Positions 44,598-53,524 of a stretch of 64,000 nucleotides of DNA are shown here, in pieces. This stretch comes from Tardiphaga sp. (GTDB lineage: Bacteria; Pseudomonadota; Alphaproteobacteria; Rhizobiales; Xanthobacteraceae): contig NZ_JAQGJT010000151.1 in NCBI RefSeq assembly GCF_028290495.1, forward strand, positions 33,168 to 97,167, in the 5' to 3' direction. Under the pieces are notes generated by a model. It did not search any database, was not told the origin of the DNA, and saw only the letters and a list, made by a program, of their open reading frames with translations. Each line of letters opens with the position of its first letter. Within the stretch, counting starts at the first letter, position 1. The translations under genes and the position numbers were made by a program.

Positions 44598-46336
44598 AAC
44601 TCCTAATTCGCGACTATGTGGCGTCCCTCAAAGAGCGCGAAGAGCTTGATGCCATTTTGCCAGATCTCCTGAGCGAACTCGGCTTTAACGTAATTTCTCG
44701 CCCAGGGCGTGGTACTGCCCAACGCGGTGTCGATGTTGCTGCAGTTGGTAAGGACGCCAACGGCAAGAAAAAGCTATATTTGTTTACTGTAAAGCCTGGC
44801 GATCTGACGCGCCAGGAATGGGATGGTAATTCCCAAAAAGTGCGTTCTTCGCTCAATGAAATTATTGATGAATACATTCCCGTCCGGATACCGGCTCCAT
44901 ATCAGAGCCTGAAGATTGTGATCGTTCTTTGCTTTGGTGGGGACGTTCATGAAAGTGCTCGCTCGCTACTATCCCAGTTCACTAAGCGGCATACCAAAGG
45001 AAAGATTTCGTTCGAAGAGTGGAATGGAGATAAAATTGCGGAACTGCTCCTTACCGGAGTTTTAAGGGAAGAGTTGCTACCCAAGCCGCTGCGGTCGAGT
45101 TTCCAGAAGGCCGTCGCGATGGTCGATCAGCCTGAGATTTCTTACGAGCATTTTGCGCGACTGCTTAAGGCTCTAAGAACTGGCTTCAAGACAGAGAAGG
45201 GAGCCGTAAGAGCCGCGCGACAAATGTACATTTGTCTTTGGGTGCTGTTTGTCTGGGCCCGCGATATTGACAACCTTGACGCACCCTATCGCAGTAGCGA
45301 ATTGGTGCTGCTTAATTTATGGGAAATGGTCAAACCCTTCATCGACAAAAGAACTGCGAATGCGAGAGCCGTCGTTACCGTCGTCCAGCATGCCATCAAC
45401 CTCCACATTCAGATTGGTGCGCTGTTGATGGACAAAAAAATTCTGCCGTATGTTGGTCGCCGTCATACTCTATCAGTTGCGGTAGTTACCCGCACATCAG
45501 TTGATGTAAATCTTAAAATGTTCGACATGTTGGGTCGGCTGGCTATGACAGGGCATTGGATGCTCTGGGCTGGCTCCCTCGGCCGTCCGACGGATCCCAA
45601 GTTGCAAGCTGCTCTGGACGGACTGGTCAATGCCGGCATGGAGATGATCAACAATAATCCCGTACTGTTCTTGCCGCTTCTAGATGAGCAGGCGATTGAA
45701 GTGGGGCTGTTCTTGATGTTTGCCGTACGCAGTGGTGCGTCCAACCGCGATATCCACGCTTGGCTTCAGGAGATGGCTCAAAGGCTTGACTTAGCGGTGC
45801 GCTCGAGCGGCCGATATCCATGCAGATTCACGGACTATCAGGATCTGATTGATCATCCAAAAAACTCAACCAAAGAATATCGCGAGGACGCCTTGCAGGG
45901 TAGTGTTCTTATTCCACTTCTGGCTGCCTGGCTCGCCGCTTTCAAGGACCGTAAATCGCTAGACCTGCTTACTGCTCTAAAGGTGGGTGGTTTGCAGCAT
46001 TGCACTCTGCAACTTTGGCTTCCGGAGAAGGAAAGCGAAGATTATCTGTATCTGAACGATGATAGCCATGGTGCCGCACTGGTCGATCTTCCGCTTGCTG
46101 GGGATGGAAGTGAGCTACTGCAAACGATTTCCGAAGCCTGCCAATCCAGCGAAGGTTTTGCCGCCCTGAGCGCGAACAAATCTGGCTATTGGCCGGTGGT
46201 GCTAACAGCCTGTCGACATTATCGGTTGCCGGTCCCGCCGCAATTTTGGATCGCGTCTCTGATCGATCCCACGCCAGCCACTCCGCTTACTGTTGAAGGT
46301 ACATCAAAGTTAGAATCTGAGAGCACCGACTCTTGA
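44594..46336 (+). CDS. Cassette protein 2: divergent PD-(D/E)XK-nuclease-like N-terminus plus helical region
   Basis: 580-aa protein. Residues 1-150 look like a restriction-endonuclease fold: helix with Glu (REELDAILPDLLSELGF), then GRGTAQRGVDVAAVG (candidate Asp), then KKLYLFTVKPGDLTRQEWD (candidate Lys, with Thr where Glu/Gln is usual), then a strand KIVIVLCFGG and IDEYIP helix. The rest is helical and unfamiliar (MYICLWVLFVWARDIDNLD, LFDMLGRLAMTGHWMLW-like segments) and ends in an acidic Ser-rich tail. The nuclease assignment is from pattern only and the active site is non-canonical. It is translationally coupled to protein 1 and its stop is 6 bp from the convergent ugd stop. Confidence 0.82.
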   Translation: MKLLIRDYVASLKEREELDAILPDLLSELGFNVISRPGRGTAQRGVDVAAVGKDANGKKKLYLFTVKPGDLTRQEWDGNSQKVRSSLNEIIDEYIPVRIPAPYQSLKIVIVLCFGGDVHESARSLLSQFTKRHTKGKISFEEWNGDKIAELLLTGVLREELLPKPLRSSFQKAVAMVDQPEISYEHFARLLKALRTGFKTEKGAVRAARQMYICLWVLFVWARDIDNLDAPYRSSELVLLNLWEMVKPFIDKRTANARAVVTVVQHAINLHIQIGALLMDKKILPYVGRRHTLSVAVVTRTSVDVNLKMFDMLGRLAMTGHWMLWAGSLGRPTDPKLQAALDGLVNAGMEMINNNPVLFLPLLDEQAIEVGLFLMFAVRSGASNRDIHAWLQEMAQRLDLAVRSSGRYPCRFTDYQDLIDHPKNSTKEYREDALQGSVLIPLLAAWLAAFKDRKSLDLLTALKVGGLQHCTLQLWLPEKESEDYLYLNDDSHGAALVDLPLAGDGSELLQTISEACQSSEGFAALSANKSGYWPVVLTACRHYRLPVPPQFWIASLIDPTPATPLTVEGTSKLESESTDS

Positions 46337-46339
46337 TCG

Positions 46340-46679
46340 ATGTCACACCTTCCCGCGTCCGACGCCTTCATAGATAAATCCGGCGGTGGCCATTTCTTCC
46401 GGCCGGTAGATGTTGCGCAGGTCGATCACGATCGGCTGCTTCATCGCCAGTTTCAGGCGCGACAGGTCGAGCGCGCGGAACTGAACCCATTCGGTGACGA
46501 TCACCACCGCGTCGGCGCCCTCGGCGCAGTCATAGGCGTCATCGCAATAGGTGATCTCGGGCAGCTCGCGTTTCGCCGCCTCCATGCCGACCGGATCGAA
46601 GGCGCGCACATGGGCGCCCATGTCGAGCAGGCCGGTGACCAGCGGGATCGACGGGGCCTCGCGCATGTCGTCGGTGTCC
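46340..46679. repeat. Right copy of ~340-bp ugd 3'-end direct repeat
   Basis: This is the 3' end of the intact ugd gene and the partner of 42473-42812. If the cassette arrived by recombination between diverged ugd alleles, this copy came in with it and restored a complete coding sequence. Confidence 0.9.
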
Positions 46680-47653
46680 GGCTTGAAGGTGAGGCCGAGC
46701 ACCGCGACGGTCTTGCCGCGGATATTGCCGCCCAGCGCATGCGAGACCTTGCGCGCCATCGCGCGCTTGCGGTTGTCGTTGACCCCCAGCACGGCCTCGA
46801 CGATGCGCAGGGGTGCGTCGTGGTCGAGCGCGATCTTGACCAGCGCGCGGGTGTCCTTGGGAAAGCACGAGCCGCCGAAGCCGGGACCAGCGTGCAAAAA
46901 CTTCGAGCCGATGCGGTTGTCCATACCGATGCCGCGGGCGACGTCCTGCACGTCGGCGCCGACCTTTTCGGCGAGATCGGCGATCTCGTTGATGAAGGTG
47001 ATCTTGGTGGCGAGGAAGGCGTTGGCGGCGTATTTGATCAGTTCGGCGGTGCGCCGCGCGGTGTACATCACCGGCGCCTGGTTCAGCGACAGCGGCCGGT
47101 AGATCTCGCCGATCGCCTTGCGGGCGCGCTCGTCGGAGGTGCCGACCACGATGCGGTCGGGAAACTTGAAGTCGCGGATCGCTGCACCCTCGCGCAGGAA
47201 TTCCGGATTGGAGGCGACCGCGACATCGGCCGCCGGATTGGCCTCCAGGATCAGCCGCTCGACCTCGTCGCCGGTGCCGACCGGGACGGTCGACTTGGTG
47301 ATGACGACAGTGAAGCCCTTCAGCACGGCGGCGATCTCGCGCGCGGCGGCATAGACATAAGACAGGTCGGCATGGCCGTCGCCGCGCCGCGACGGCGTGC
47401 CAACGGCGATGAACACAGCGTCGGCCTCAGCCACGGGGCCGGTGAGGTCGGTGGTAAAATCCAGCCGGCCGGCCTTCACATTTGCGGCGACCAGCGCGTC
47501 CAGGCCGGGCTCGAAGATCGGGATCTCGCCGCGGTGCAGGGCGTCGATCTTGCTGGCGTCCTTGTCGACGCAGGTGACGTAATGTCCGAAGTCGGCAAAG
47601 CAGGCGCCGGACACCAGGCCGACATAGCCGGTGCCAATCATCGCGATACGCAT
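46343..47653 (-). CDS. ugd: UDP-glucose 6-dehydrogenase
   Basis: 436-aa full-length enzyme that oxidises UDP-glucose to UDP-glucuronate with 2 NAD+. NAD-binding motif MIGTGYVGLVSGACFAD at residues 5-21; STVPVGTGDEVER near 130; catalytic Cys in GPGFGGSCFPKD near residue 260; conserved LGLTFKPDTDDMREAPS near 328. The product feeds polysaccharides and possibly the glucuronosyl-lipid pathway of the Agt-like enzyme. The start is MRIAMIGTG at 47653; the extra residues in the track ORF are not family-like. Its last 113 codons are duplicated beyond the cassette. Confidence 0.96.
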   Translation of the reverse strand: MRIAMIGTGYVGLVSGACFADFGHYVTCVDKDASKIDALHRGEIPIFEPGLDALVAANVKAGRLDFTTDLTGPVAEADAVFIAVGTPSRRGDGHADLSYVYAAAREIAAVLKGFTVVITKSTVPVGTGDEVERLILEANPAADVAVASNPEFLREGAAIRDFKFPDRIVVGTSDERARKAIGEIYRPLSLNQAPVMYTARRTAELIKYAANAFLATKITFINEIADLAEKVGADVQDVARGIGMDNRIGSKFLHAGPGFGGSCFPKDTRALVKIALDHDAPLRIVEAVLGVNDNRKRAMARKVSHALGGNIRGKTVAVLGLTFKPDTDDMREAPSIPLVTGLLDMGAHVRAFDPVGMEAAKRELPEITYCDDAYDCAEGADAVVIVTEWVQFRALDLSRLKLAMKQPIVIDLRNIYRPEEMATAGFIYEGVGRGKV

Positions 47654-47840
47654 GGAAAAACCTGTGTCTTGAGAGTGCGGGCAGGGTCGTTGCGTTGGGT
47701 CATAGTCATAGCAGATGTGGAAGACTCGCACACGACGGTGTGGGCCCAAATCAGGCTGGATATCATTGGTGGGCAGAGCGTGCTAAGGAGTGGGCCAGAC
47801 ATCATTCTGCCCACTTTCCCCGCCCTGAGAAGTCCGCCTC

Positions 47841-49196
47841 ATGAAACACGACCAGCTGCTCGGCCAGATCCAGGACTATTGCCGCCAGGTCGATATGGCG
47901 GAATCGACGTTCGGCCGTCATGCCGTCAATGACGGCAAGCTGGTCAATCGACTGCGCGAGGGCAAGCGCATCACGATCGATACGCTGGACCGCATCCACG
48001 CTTTTATCGCCGCCTCGATGCCGGAGGGCGCGCCGCCGCCGCGCCGGCTCGATATGCCGCTCGAGCGCCGCGATCCGCGCAGTAATTTCCGGTTTTTCGA
48101 AAACCGCCAAAAGTACCTGCTGTTCGTCCACACCTGCTCCGAAAAGCGCGTGATCGCCGAGCGGGTCGGGCTCGAACTGGGCAGCATCCATCCGCGGCCG
48201 CCGGCCTTGCGGGTATTCGATGCCGGCGTCGGCGACGGCACCGTTCTGGCGCGGGTGATGCGCACGATGCACGGCCGGTTTCCGCATATGCCGTTCTACA
48301 TCGCCGGCAAGGAATTGAGCCTCGAGGACGTCCGGCTGACGCTGGACAAGGTTCCGGACCGGCTGTTCGAGCACCCGGCTACGGTGTTCGTGCTGACCAA
48401 CATGCACTACGCCGAAGCGCCCTGGCTGACGCCTGCATCGCCCACGGCGGCGGCCGGCATGATCTGGCACGAGGTGGCGCTGCGCGGAGCCTCCTCCGGC
48501 GAGTTCGAGACGCAGATCGCCGAACTTGGAGCGTTTCTTGAGGATAACTGGCGCGCCAGCATCAACCCGCGATCGGGCATGCCGACCTATGAAAGGCCGG
48601 TGGCGCTGGTGGTTTACCGCGAGGATCACCGCTTTTTGCTGGATTCGATCATCCCGCGGGCCGGCCGCACCGAGGCCAATTTCGACCTGGTGATCGCCTC
48701 GCAGCCCTACCGGGCGAAGTCTTCGGTGACGTTTCGGGCCAAGCGGATCATCGCGCCGTTGGCGCGGGCGCTGCGGGCCGGGGGGCGCCTGATCGGTATC
48801 CATTCGCATGGGCAGGACCCCGGGATGGAGATCGTCCAAGCCGTCTGGCCCAAAGAAAACCCTTTCGCTGTGAGCCGTCATGAGCTATTGCGCGCAGTGA
48901 AATACGAGTTGGGCTCCGCGGGGCGCGATCTGAACTTCAATGCCTATTCCGACCACCGGTCGATTTTTCGGTACGCGATGGAAGCGTTGCCGAACGAGGT
49001 CACCGGCCTGATCGGAACTTCGACGGCTTTTGCAGCGTGGAACGCGGCCGTTTACGTGGCCCAGATTGAGGATGATCGCTTGACGGAAGTCACCCAGAGC
49101 GGTCGCTACCTGGATGCCACCAGGGACGTTCTGCGCAAGCATAACGGGCTCTGGTTCTATGATGAGTCCTACGTCATCTCGCGGCGTCGCGACTGA
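47841..49196 (+). CDS. HTH plus methyltransferase-like protein upstream of metK
   Basis: 451-aa cytoplasmic protein. Residues 1-55 resemble a helix-turn-helix ([34 protein letters not shown]). From about residue 120 there is a Rossmann-like, SAM-binding-type segment ([21 protein letters not shown], then [16 protein letters not shown]), with a later strand region [44 protein letters not shown] typical of class-I methyltransferases. It ends 52 bp before metK in the same direction. A SAM-sensing regulator or a modifying enzyme of the methyl cycle would fit; neither is shown. Confidence 0.75.
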   Translation: MKHDQLLGQIQDYCRQVDMAESTFGRHAVNDGKLVNRLREGKRITIDTLDRIHAFIAASMPEGAPPPRRLDMPLERRDPRSNFRFFENRQKYLLFVHTCSEKRVIAERVGLELGSIHPRPPALRVFDAGVGDGTVLARVMRTMHGRFPHMPFYIAGKELSLEDVRLTLDKVPDRLFEHPATVFVLTNMHYAEAPWLTPASPTAAAGMIWHEVALRGASSGEFETQIAELGAFLEDNWRASINPRSGMPTYERPVALVVYREDHRFLLDSIIPRAGRTEANFDLVIASQPYRAKSSVTFRAKRIIAPLARALRAGGRLIGIHSHGQDPGMEIVQAVWPKENPFAVSRHELLRAVKYELGSAGRDLNFNAYSDHRSIFRYAMEALPNEVTGLIGTSTAFAAWNAAVYVAQIEDDRLTEVTQSGRYLDATRDVLRKHNGLWFYDESYVISRRRD

Positions 49197-49248
49197 CATT
49201 CCTGATCATTCGATGAAAGGCCGCCACGGGCGGAAAAGGGGTTGCTTG

Positions 49249-50445
49249 ATGCGCGCGTCTTATTTGTTCACCAGTGAATCGGTTTCCGAAGGTCATCCCG
49301 ACAAAATCTGCGACAGGATCTCCGACGAGATCGTCGATCTGTTCTTCCGCGAAGGCGCGAAGGCCGGCATGGACCCCTGGGCGATCCGTGCCGCCTGCGA
49401 AACGCTGGCCACCACCAACAAGGTCGTGATCGCCGGTGAAACCCGCGGTCCCGCTTCCGTCACCAATGACCAGATCGAGGCCGTCGTGCGCGCCGCGATC
49501 AAGGACATCGGCTACGAGCAGGCCGGCTTCCACTGGAAGACCGCCGATATCGAAATCCTGTTGCATCCGCAGTCGGCCGATATCGCGCAGGGCGTCGATG
49601 CACTGCAGCCCGGCACCAACCAGGAAGAGGGCGCCGGCGACCAGGGCATCATGTTCGGTTACGCCACCAACGAGACCGCCGAGCTGATGCCGGCCCCGAT
49701 CCATTACGCGCACAAGATCCTGCGCCTGATCTCGGAAGCCCGTCACGCCGGTATCGAAAAGGTGCTGGGTCCGGACTCCAAGAGCCAGGTCACCGTGCAG
49801 TACGAGAACGGCAAGCCGGTCGGCGTGCGCGAGATCGTCGTCTCGCATCAGCATCTGGTCGAGGACATGACCTCGCAGCAGGTTCGTGACTGCGTCGAGC
49901 CCTATGTGCGCAAGGCGCTGCCGGACGGCTGGATCTCCGACAAGACGATCTGGCACATCAACCCGACCGGCAAGTTCTTCATCGGCGGTCCCGATGGCGA
50001 CGCCGGCCTGACTGGCCGCAAGATCATCGTCGACACCTACGGCGGCGCAGCCCCGCACGGCGGCGGTGCGTTCTCCGGTAAAGATTCCACCAAGGTCGAT
50101 CGCTCGGCGGCCTATGCCGCGCGTTACGTCGCCAAGAACATCGTTGCGGCCGGCCTCGCCGACCGGGCGACGCTGCAGCTCGCTTACGCCATCGGCGTGG
50201 CGCGTCCGCTGTCGATCTATGTCGACACCCACGGCACCGGCAAGGTTGCCGACGATGTGATCGAGAGGGCGGTTGCCGACTCGATGGACCTGACGCCGCG
50301 CGGCATCCGCAAGCATCTCGACCTCAACAAGCCGATCTACGCCCGCACCTCCGCCTATGGCCACTTCGGCCGTACCCCGGACGCGGACGGCGGCTTCTCG
50401 TGGGAAAAGACCGACCTCGTCGACGCGCTCAAGAGCAACGTCTGA
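49249..50445 (+). CDS. metK: S-adenosylmethionine synthetase
   Basis: 398-aa MetK, normal length. It makes SAM from methionine and ATP. Motifs: [20 protein letters not shown] at residues 10-29, [12 protein letters not shown] near 127, and [16 protein letters not shown] near 268, the phosphate-binding loop. The ATG at 49249 gives the standard [17 protein letters not shown]; the longer frame overlaps the upstream gene. A short hairpin (CCGCC/GGCGG) sits just before its ribosome site. Confidence 0.97.
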   Translation: MRASYLFTSESVSEGHPDKICDRISDEIVDLFFREGAKAGMDPWAIRAACETLATTNKVVIAGETRGPASVTNDQIEAVVRAAIKDIGYEQAGFHWKTADIEILLHPQSADIAQGVDALQPGTNQEEGAGDQGIMFGYATNETAELMPAPIHYAHKILRLISEARHAGIEKVLGPDSKSQVTVQYENGKPVGVREIVVSHQHLVEDMTSQQVRDCVEPYVRKALPDGWISDKTIWHINPTGKFFIGGPDGDAGLTGRKIIVDTYGGAAPHGGGAFSGKDSTKVDRSAAYAARYVAKNIVAAGLADRATLQLAYAIGVARPLSIYVDTHGTGKVADDVIERAVADSMDLTPRGIRKHLDLNKPIYARTSAYGHFGRTPDADGGFSWEKTDLVDALKSNV

Positions 50446-50456
50446 TTCATCCGTCG

Positions 50457-50563
50457 TTCCGGGTTCGCATGCGCATTCTTGCGCATGCGAACCCGGAACC
50501 CAGAAGTAACTATCATGTCGAGATTCCGGGTTCGCTCGCGAAGGCGCGCGCGCCCCGGAACGA
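50457..50563. repeat. REP-type palindromes between metK and ahcY
   Basis: Perfect 19-bp arms beginning TTCCGGGTTCGCATG (50457-50475 and 50480-50498, 4-base loop), followed by a second, looser TTCCGGG...CCCGGAA element (about 50524-50562). Same arm sequence as the element at 6375. It fills most of the 140-bp gap. Confidence 0.75.
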
Positions 50564-50585
50564 CAACTCCAACAAGGATTACCCC

Positions 50586-52007
50586 ATGACCGCGCCCAAG
50601 GGCTTCACCGACTACATCGTCAAGGACATCGCGCTCGCGCCGTTCGGCCGCAAGGAACTTTCGATCGCCGAGACGGAAATGCCGGGCCTGATGGCCACCC
50701 GCGAGGAATACGGCCCGAAGCAGGTGCTGAAGGGCGCCCGCATCGCAGGCTCCCTGCACATGACCATTCAGACCGGCGTGCTGATCGAGACGCTGGTTGC
50801 GCTCGGCGCCGACGTGCGCTGGGTGTCCTGCAACATCTATTCGACGCAGGACCATGCGGCAGCCGCGATCGCCGCCGCCGGCATTCCGGTGTTCGCGATC
50901 AAGGGCGAGAGCCTTACCGAATACTGGGACTACACCGCCAAGATGTTCGACTGGCACGGTGGCGGCTATCCCAACATGATCCTCGATGACGGTGGCGACG
51001 CCACCATGTACGTGCATCTCGGCCTGCGCGCCGAGAACGGCGACACCGCCTTCCTCGACAAGCCGGAGTCGGAAGAAGAGGAAGTGTTCTACGCGCTGCT
51101 CAAGAAGCAGCTCAAGGAGAAGCCGAAGGGCTACTTCGCGGCCGTCGCCGAATCCATCAAGGGCGTCTCGGAAGAGACCACCACGGGCGTGCATCGCCTG
51201 TACGACATGCAGAAGGCCGGCAAGCTGCTGTGGCCCGCGATCAACGTCAACGACAGCGTCACCAAGTCGAAGTTCGACAACCTGTACGGCTGCCGTGAAT
51301 CGCTGGTCGACGGCATCCGCCGCGGCACCGACGTCATGATGTCCGGCAAGGTTGCGATGGTCGCCGGCTTCGGCGACGTCGGCAAGGGTTCGGCCGCGTC
51401 GCTGCGCCACGCCGGCTGCCGCGTGCTGGTGTCCGAAGTCGATCCGATCTGCGCCCTGCAGGCCGCGATGGAAGGCTATGAAGTCGTCACGATGGAAGAC
51501 GCCGCACCGCGCGCCGACATCTTCGTGACCGCGACCGGCAACAAGGACATCATCACGATCGAGCATATGCGCGAGATGAAGGACCGGGCCATCGTCTGCA
51601 ACATCGGCCACTTCGACAACGAAATCCAGATCGCCACGTTGAAGAACCTGAAGTGGGACAACATCAAGCCGCAGGTCGACGAGATCACCTTCCCGGATGG
51701 TCACCGCATCATCCTGCTGTCGGAAGGCCGCCTGGTGAACCTCGGCAACGCGACCGGCCATCCGTCGTTCGTGATGTCGGCTTCCTTCACCAACCAGACG
51801 CTGGCGCAGATCGAACTCTACGCCAACAACAAGGATGGCAAGTACAAGAAGGAAGTCTACGTGCTGCCGAAGTCGCTCGACGAGAAGGTTGCGCGTCTGC
51901 ATCTCGCCAAGATCGGCGTCAAGCTTTCCACGCTCAGCAAGGAGCAGGCGAGCTACATCGGCGTCAAGCAGGAAGGTCCGTTCAAGAGCGATCACTACCG
52001 CTACTGA
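50586..52007 (+). CDS. ahcY: S-adenosylhomocysteine hydrolase
   Basis: 473-aa AdoHcy hydrolase, the long bacterial form with the extra ~40-residue insertion ([29 protein letters not shown]). It splits SAH to adenosine and homocysteine, relieving product inhibition of methyltransferases. NAD-binding [17 protein letters not shown] near residue 262; substrate-binding [15 protein letters not shown] near 80; C-terminal SDHYRY contributes to the neighbouring subunit's NAD site. Likely functions with metK just upstream. It starts at ATG 50586. Confidence 0.97.
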   Translation: MTAPKGFTDYIVKDIALAPFGRKELSIAETEMPGLMATREEYGPKQVLKGARIAGSLHMTIQTGVLIETLVALGADVRWVSCNIYSTQDHAAAAIAAAGIPVFAIKGESLTEYWDYTAKMFDWHGGGYPNMILDDGGDATMYVHLGLRAENGDTAFLDKPESEEEEVFYALLKKQLKEKPKGYFAAVAESIKGVSEETTTGVHRLYDMQKAGKLLWPAINVNDSVTKSKFDNLYGCRESLVDGIRRGTDVMMSGKVAMVAGFGDVGKGSAASLRHAGCRVLVSEVDPICALQAAMEGYEVVTMEDAAPRADIFVTATGNKDIITIEHMREMKDRAIVCNIGHFDNEIQIATLKNLKWDNIKPQVDEITFPDGHRIILLSEGRLVNLGNATGHPSFVMSASFTNQTLAQIELYANNKDGKYKKEVYVLPKSLDEKVARLHLAKIGVKLSTLSKEQASYIGVKQEGPFKSDHYRY

Positions 52008-52042
52008 GCGCGACCGCTTCGGCGAACCAACGCTGCCAATAC

Positions 52043-52077
52043 AAAAGCCCCGGAGCAATCCGGGGCTTTTTGTTTTC
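52043..52077 (+). terminator. Rho-independent terminator after ahcY
   Basis: AAAAGCCCCGGA / TCCGGGGCTTTT (12-bp stem, GCAA loop) followed by TGTTTTC. It lies 36 bp after the ahcY stop. Confidence 0.9.
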
Positions 52078-52154
52078 GACAAGCGTGTTGCACGTGCCGT
52101 CGGCCACTACACGCGAAAGTCCGAGCATAATCCGGGCTTCATCAGGCAGCGATC

Positions 52155-52856
52155 TCATACAACCGCGTCTGCCTGTTCCGACATCGTCACCCGGTTCTTG
52201 ACGCTGGGACGCGCCTGCATCTTTGCCCACCATGCCTGAAGCGCCTCGCACTCCGCCGGTATCCGCAACTCCACCAGCCCCGCAAAAATCAGGCCGCCGA
52301 TCACCGTGATGTCGGCCATCGAGAATTCGCCACCGGCTACGAACGGCCGGGTTTTCAGAACGCCATCGAAGTAGTGCATGCCCCGCAGCGCCTTGTCGCG
52401 CTGACGAAAACCCCACTCGGCGTTCTGATAGGTCTCGACATCGGGTCCAAGCCCCGGTGTGGCGTGGTGGAAATAGACGCTGATGGCGTCGAGCAGCTCC
52501 AGCTCGGCGCGCTTGTTCATCATGTGGATCACGCCCTTTTCGCGCGGCGTCGTGCCGGTGAGCGTGGGCGTGCCGTCGAGCGCGTCGAGATATTCGGTAA
52601 TGGCCGTGCACTCGCCGATGAAGGTGCGGTCGTCGAGTTCGAGCACCGGCAGCGTGCCGGAGTAGTTCCTGGCGAGGTGCTCGGCCTTCTTGTGCTCGCC
52701 GCTCCACAGATTGACGCTCACAAACTCGACGCGCGATCGCAGGTTCTTCTCCGCCAGGGCGATACGGACGCGAGCCGGATAGGGACCGGTGGGCCAATCG
52801 TAAATCGTCATTTTGGCTGGTCCTGTCGCGTCGAAACCGAGGATCTCTGTACTCAT
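52155..52856 (-). CDS. Glutathione S-transferase family protein
   Basis: 233-aa GST-like protein: thioredoxin-type N-terminal domain (YDWPTGPYPARVRIALAEKNL, residues about 18-38, with the SGTLPVLELDD cis-Pro loop and ECTAITEYLD) and a helical C-terminal domain (MADITVIGGLIFAGLVEL). It would conjugate or reduce electrophiles with glutathione. It is divergent from a TetR regulator over a 104-bp region with two matching palindromes. ATG 52856 is preferred over the TTG used in the track. Confidence 0.9.
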   Translation of the reverse strand: MSTEILGFDATGPAKMTIYDWPTGPYPARVRIALAEKNLRSRVEFVSVNLWSGEHKKAEHLARNYSGTLPVLELDDRTFIGECTAITEYLDALDGTPTLTGTTPREKGVIHMMNKRAELELLDAISVYFHHATPGLGPDVETYQNAEWGFRQRDKALRGMHYFDGVLKTRPFVAGGEFSMADITVIGGLIFAGLVELRIPAECEALQAWWAKMQARPSVKNRVTMSEQADAVV

Positions 52857-52869
52857 AATCAATTTACCT

Positions 52870-52941
52870 ACCTGCCAGTTGATAGGTGATCAATAGAGCT
52901 TTGAAATCCTGCTGTCAACGTCTATCTATCACTTGGTAGGT
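52870..52941. promoter_or_regulatory. Two copies of an 18-bp quasi-palindromic operator
   Basis: ACCTGCCAGTTGATAGGT (52870-52887) and ATCTATCACTTGGTAGGT (52924-52941) share the pattern AYCTryCA..TGryAGGT and lie 54 bp apart, centre to centre, in the GST/TetR intergenic region. They are the obvious candidates for the TetR protein's binding sites, controlling both divergent genes. Confidence 0.65.
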
Positions 52942-52960
52942 TGCGATATTGAGGCGGCAA

Positions 52961-53524
52961 ATGAGTTCGAATTCCAAAGAGGCCATTTTGGCAGCCGCCC
53001 GGCGGACCGCGCAGGCGCATGGCTATAACGGCCTGAATTTCCGCGATCTCGCGGCCGAAGTCGGCATCAAGGCTGCCAGCATCTACCATTACTTCCCGAG
53101 CAAGGCCGATCTCGGCGCCGCGGTCGCGAAGCGCTATTGGCAGGATACCGCGACTGCCCTGGAGACTCTGTTGGCCGATTCCCCGGATCCGCTCCGCGCG
53201 CTGCGGCGATATCCCGAGACGTTTCGCTGGGCGCTTGAGCGCGATAATCGCATGTGCCTCGGCAGCTTCATGGCCGCCGAAGTGGATGACCTGCCGGAAG
53301 CCGTGAAGAAAGAGGTCCAGACCTTTGCCGACGTCAATGTGGCGTGGCTGAGCAAGGTTCTGGCTGCCGCGGTCGTGGTGAGTTCCGGGGATAGCGAAAG
53401 ACGCGCGCGCGCCATCTTCGCCGCGATCGCCGGCGCGCAGCTGATGGCGAGGAGCCGTTCGGATATCGCGCTCTATGACGCGCTGATCGACAGCTATCGC
53501 ACGGCCGGTCTGCTGCCGGCGTAA
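52961..53524 (+). CDS. TetR/AcrR family transcriptional regulator
   Basis: 187-aa TetR-type repressor. HTH: EAILAAARRTAQAHGYNGLNFRDLAAEVGIKAASIYHYFPSK (residues about 7-48). The C-terminal ligand domain is helical (CLGSFMAAEVDDLPEAVKKEVQTF). It starts at ATG 52961 with GAGG seven bases upstream; the track's TTG adds four residues. Divergent to the GST gene, which it probably represses until an electrophile or similar ligand appears. Confidence 0.92.
   Translation: MSSNSKEAILAAARRTAQAHGYNGLNFRDLAAEVGIKAASIYHYFPSKADLGAAVAKRYWQDTATALETLLADSPDPLRALRRYPETFRWALERDNRMCLGSFMAAEVDDLPEAVKKEVQTFADVNVAWLSKVLAAAVVVSSGDSERRARAIFAAIAGAQLMARSRSDIALYDALIDSYRTAGLLPA

Larger units (their letters stand above)
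42813..46339 (+). other. Two-gene genomic islet inserted at the 3' end of ugd
   Basis: A 3.5-kb segment of roughly 50 % GC (two 60-base lines counted by hand: 53 % and 47 %) between flanks of about 65 %. It contains a 75-bp AT-rich leader and two genes overlapping by ATGA, and ends 3 bp after the second stop, where the right ugd repeat begins. No integrase, transposase or terminal inverted repeat is seen. Gene content and layout suggest an accessory defence-type cassette. Confidence 0.8.

Noticed and set aside
46340-47932. 530-aa + strand ORF
   Set aside because: It is antisense to ugd over nearly its whole length and has the composition of a shadow frame.
49197-49248. Possible SAM-type riboswitch before metK
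   Set aside because: Only a 5-bp hairpin next to the ribosome site is visible, and the 52-bp gap does not match SAM-II or SAM/SAH consensus elements that I know.
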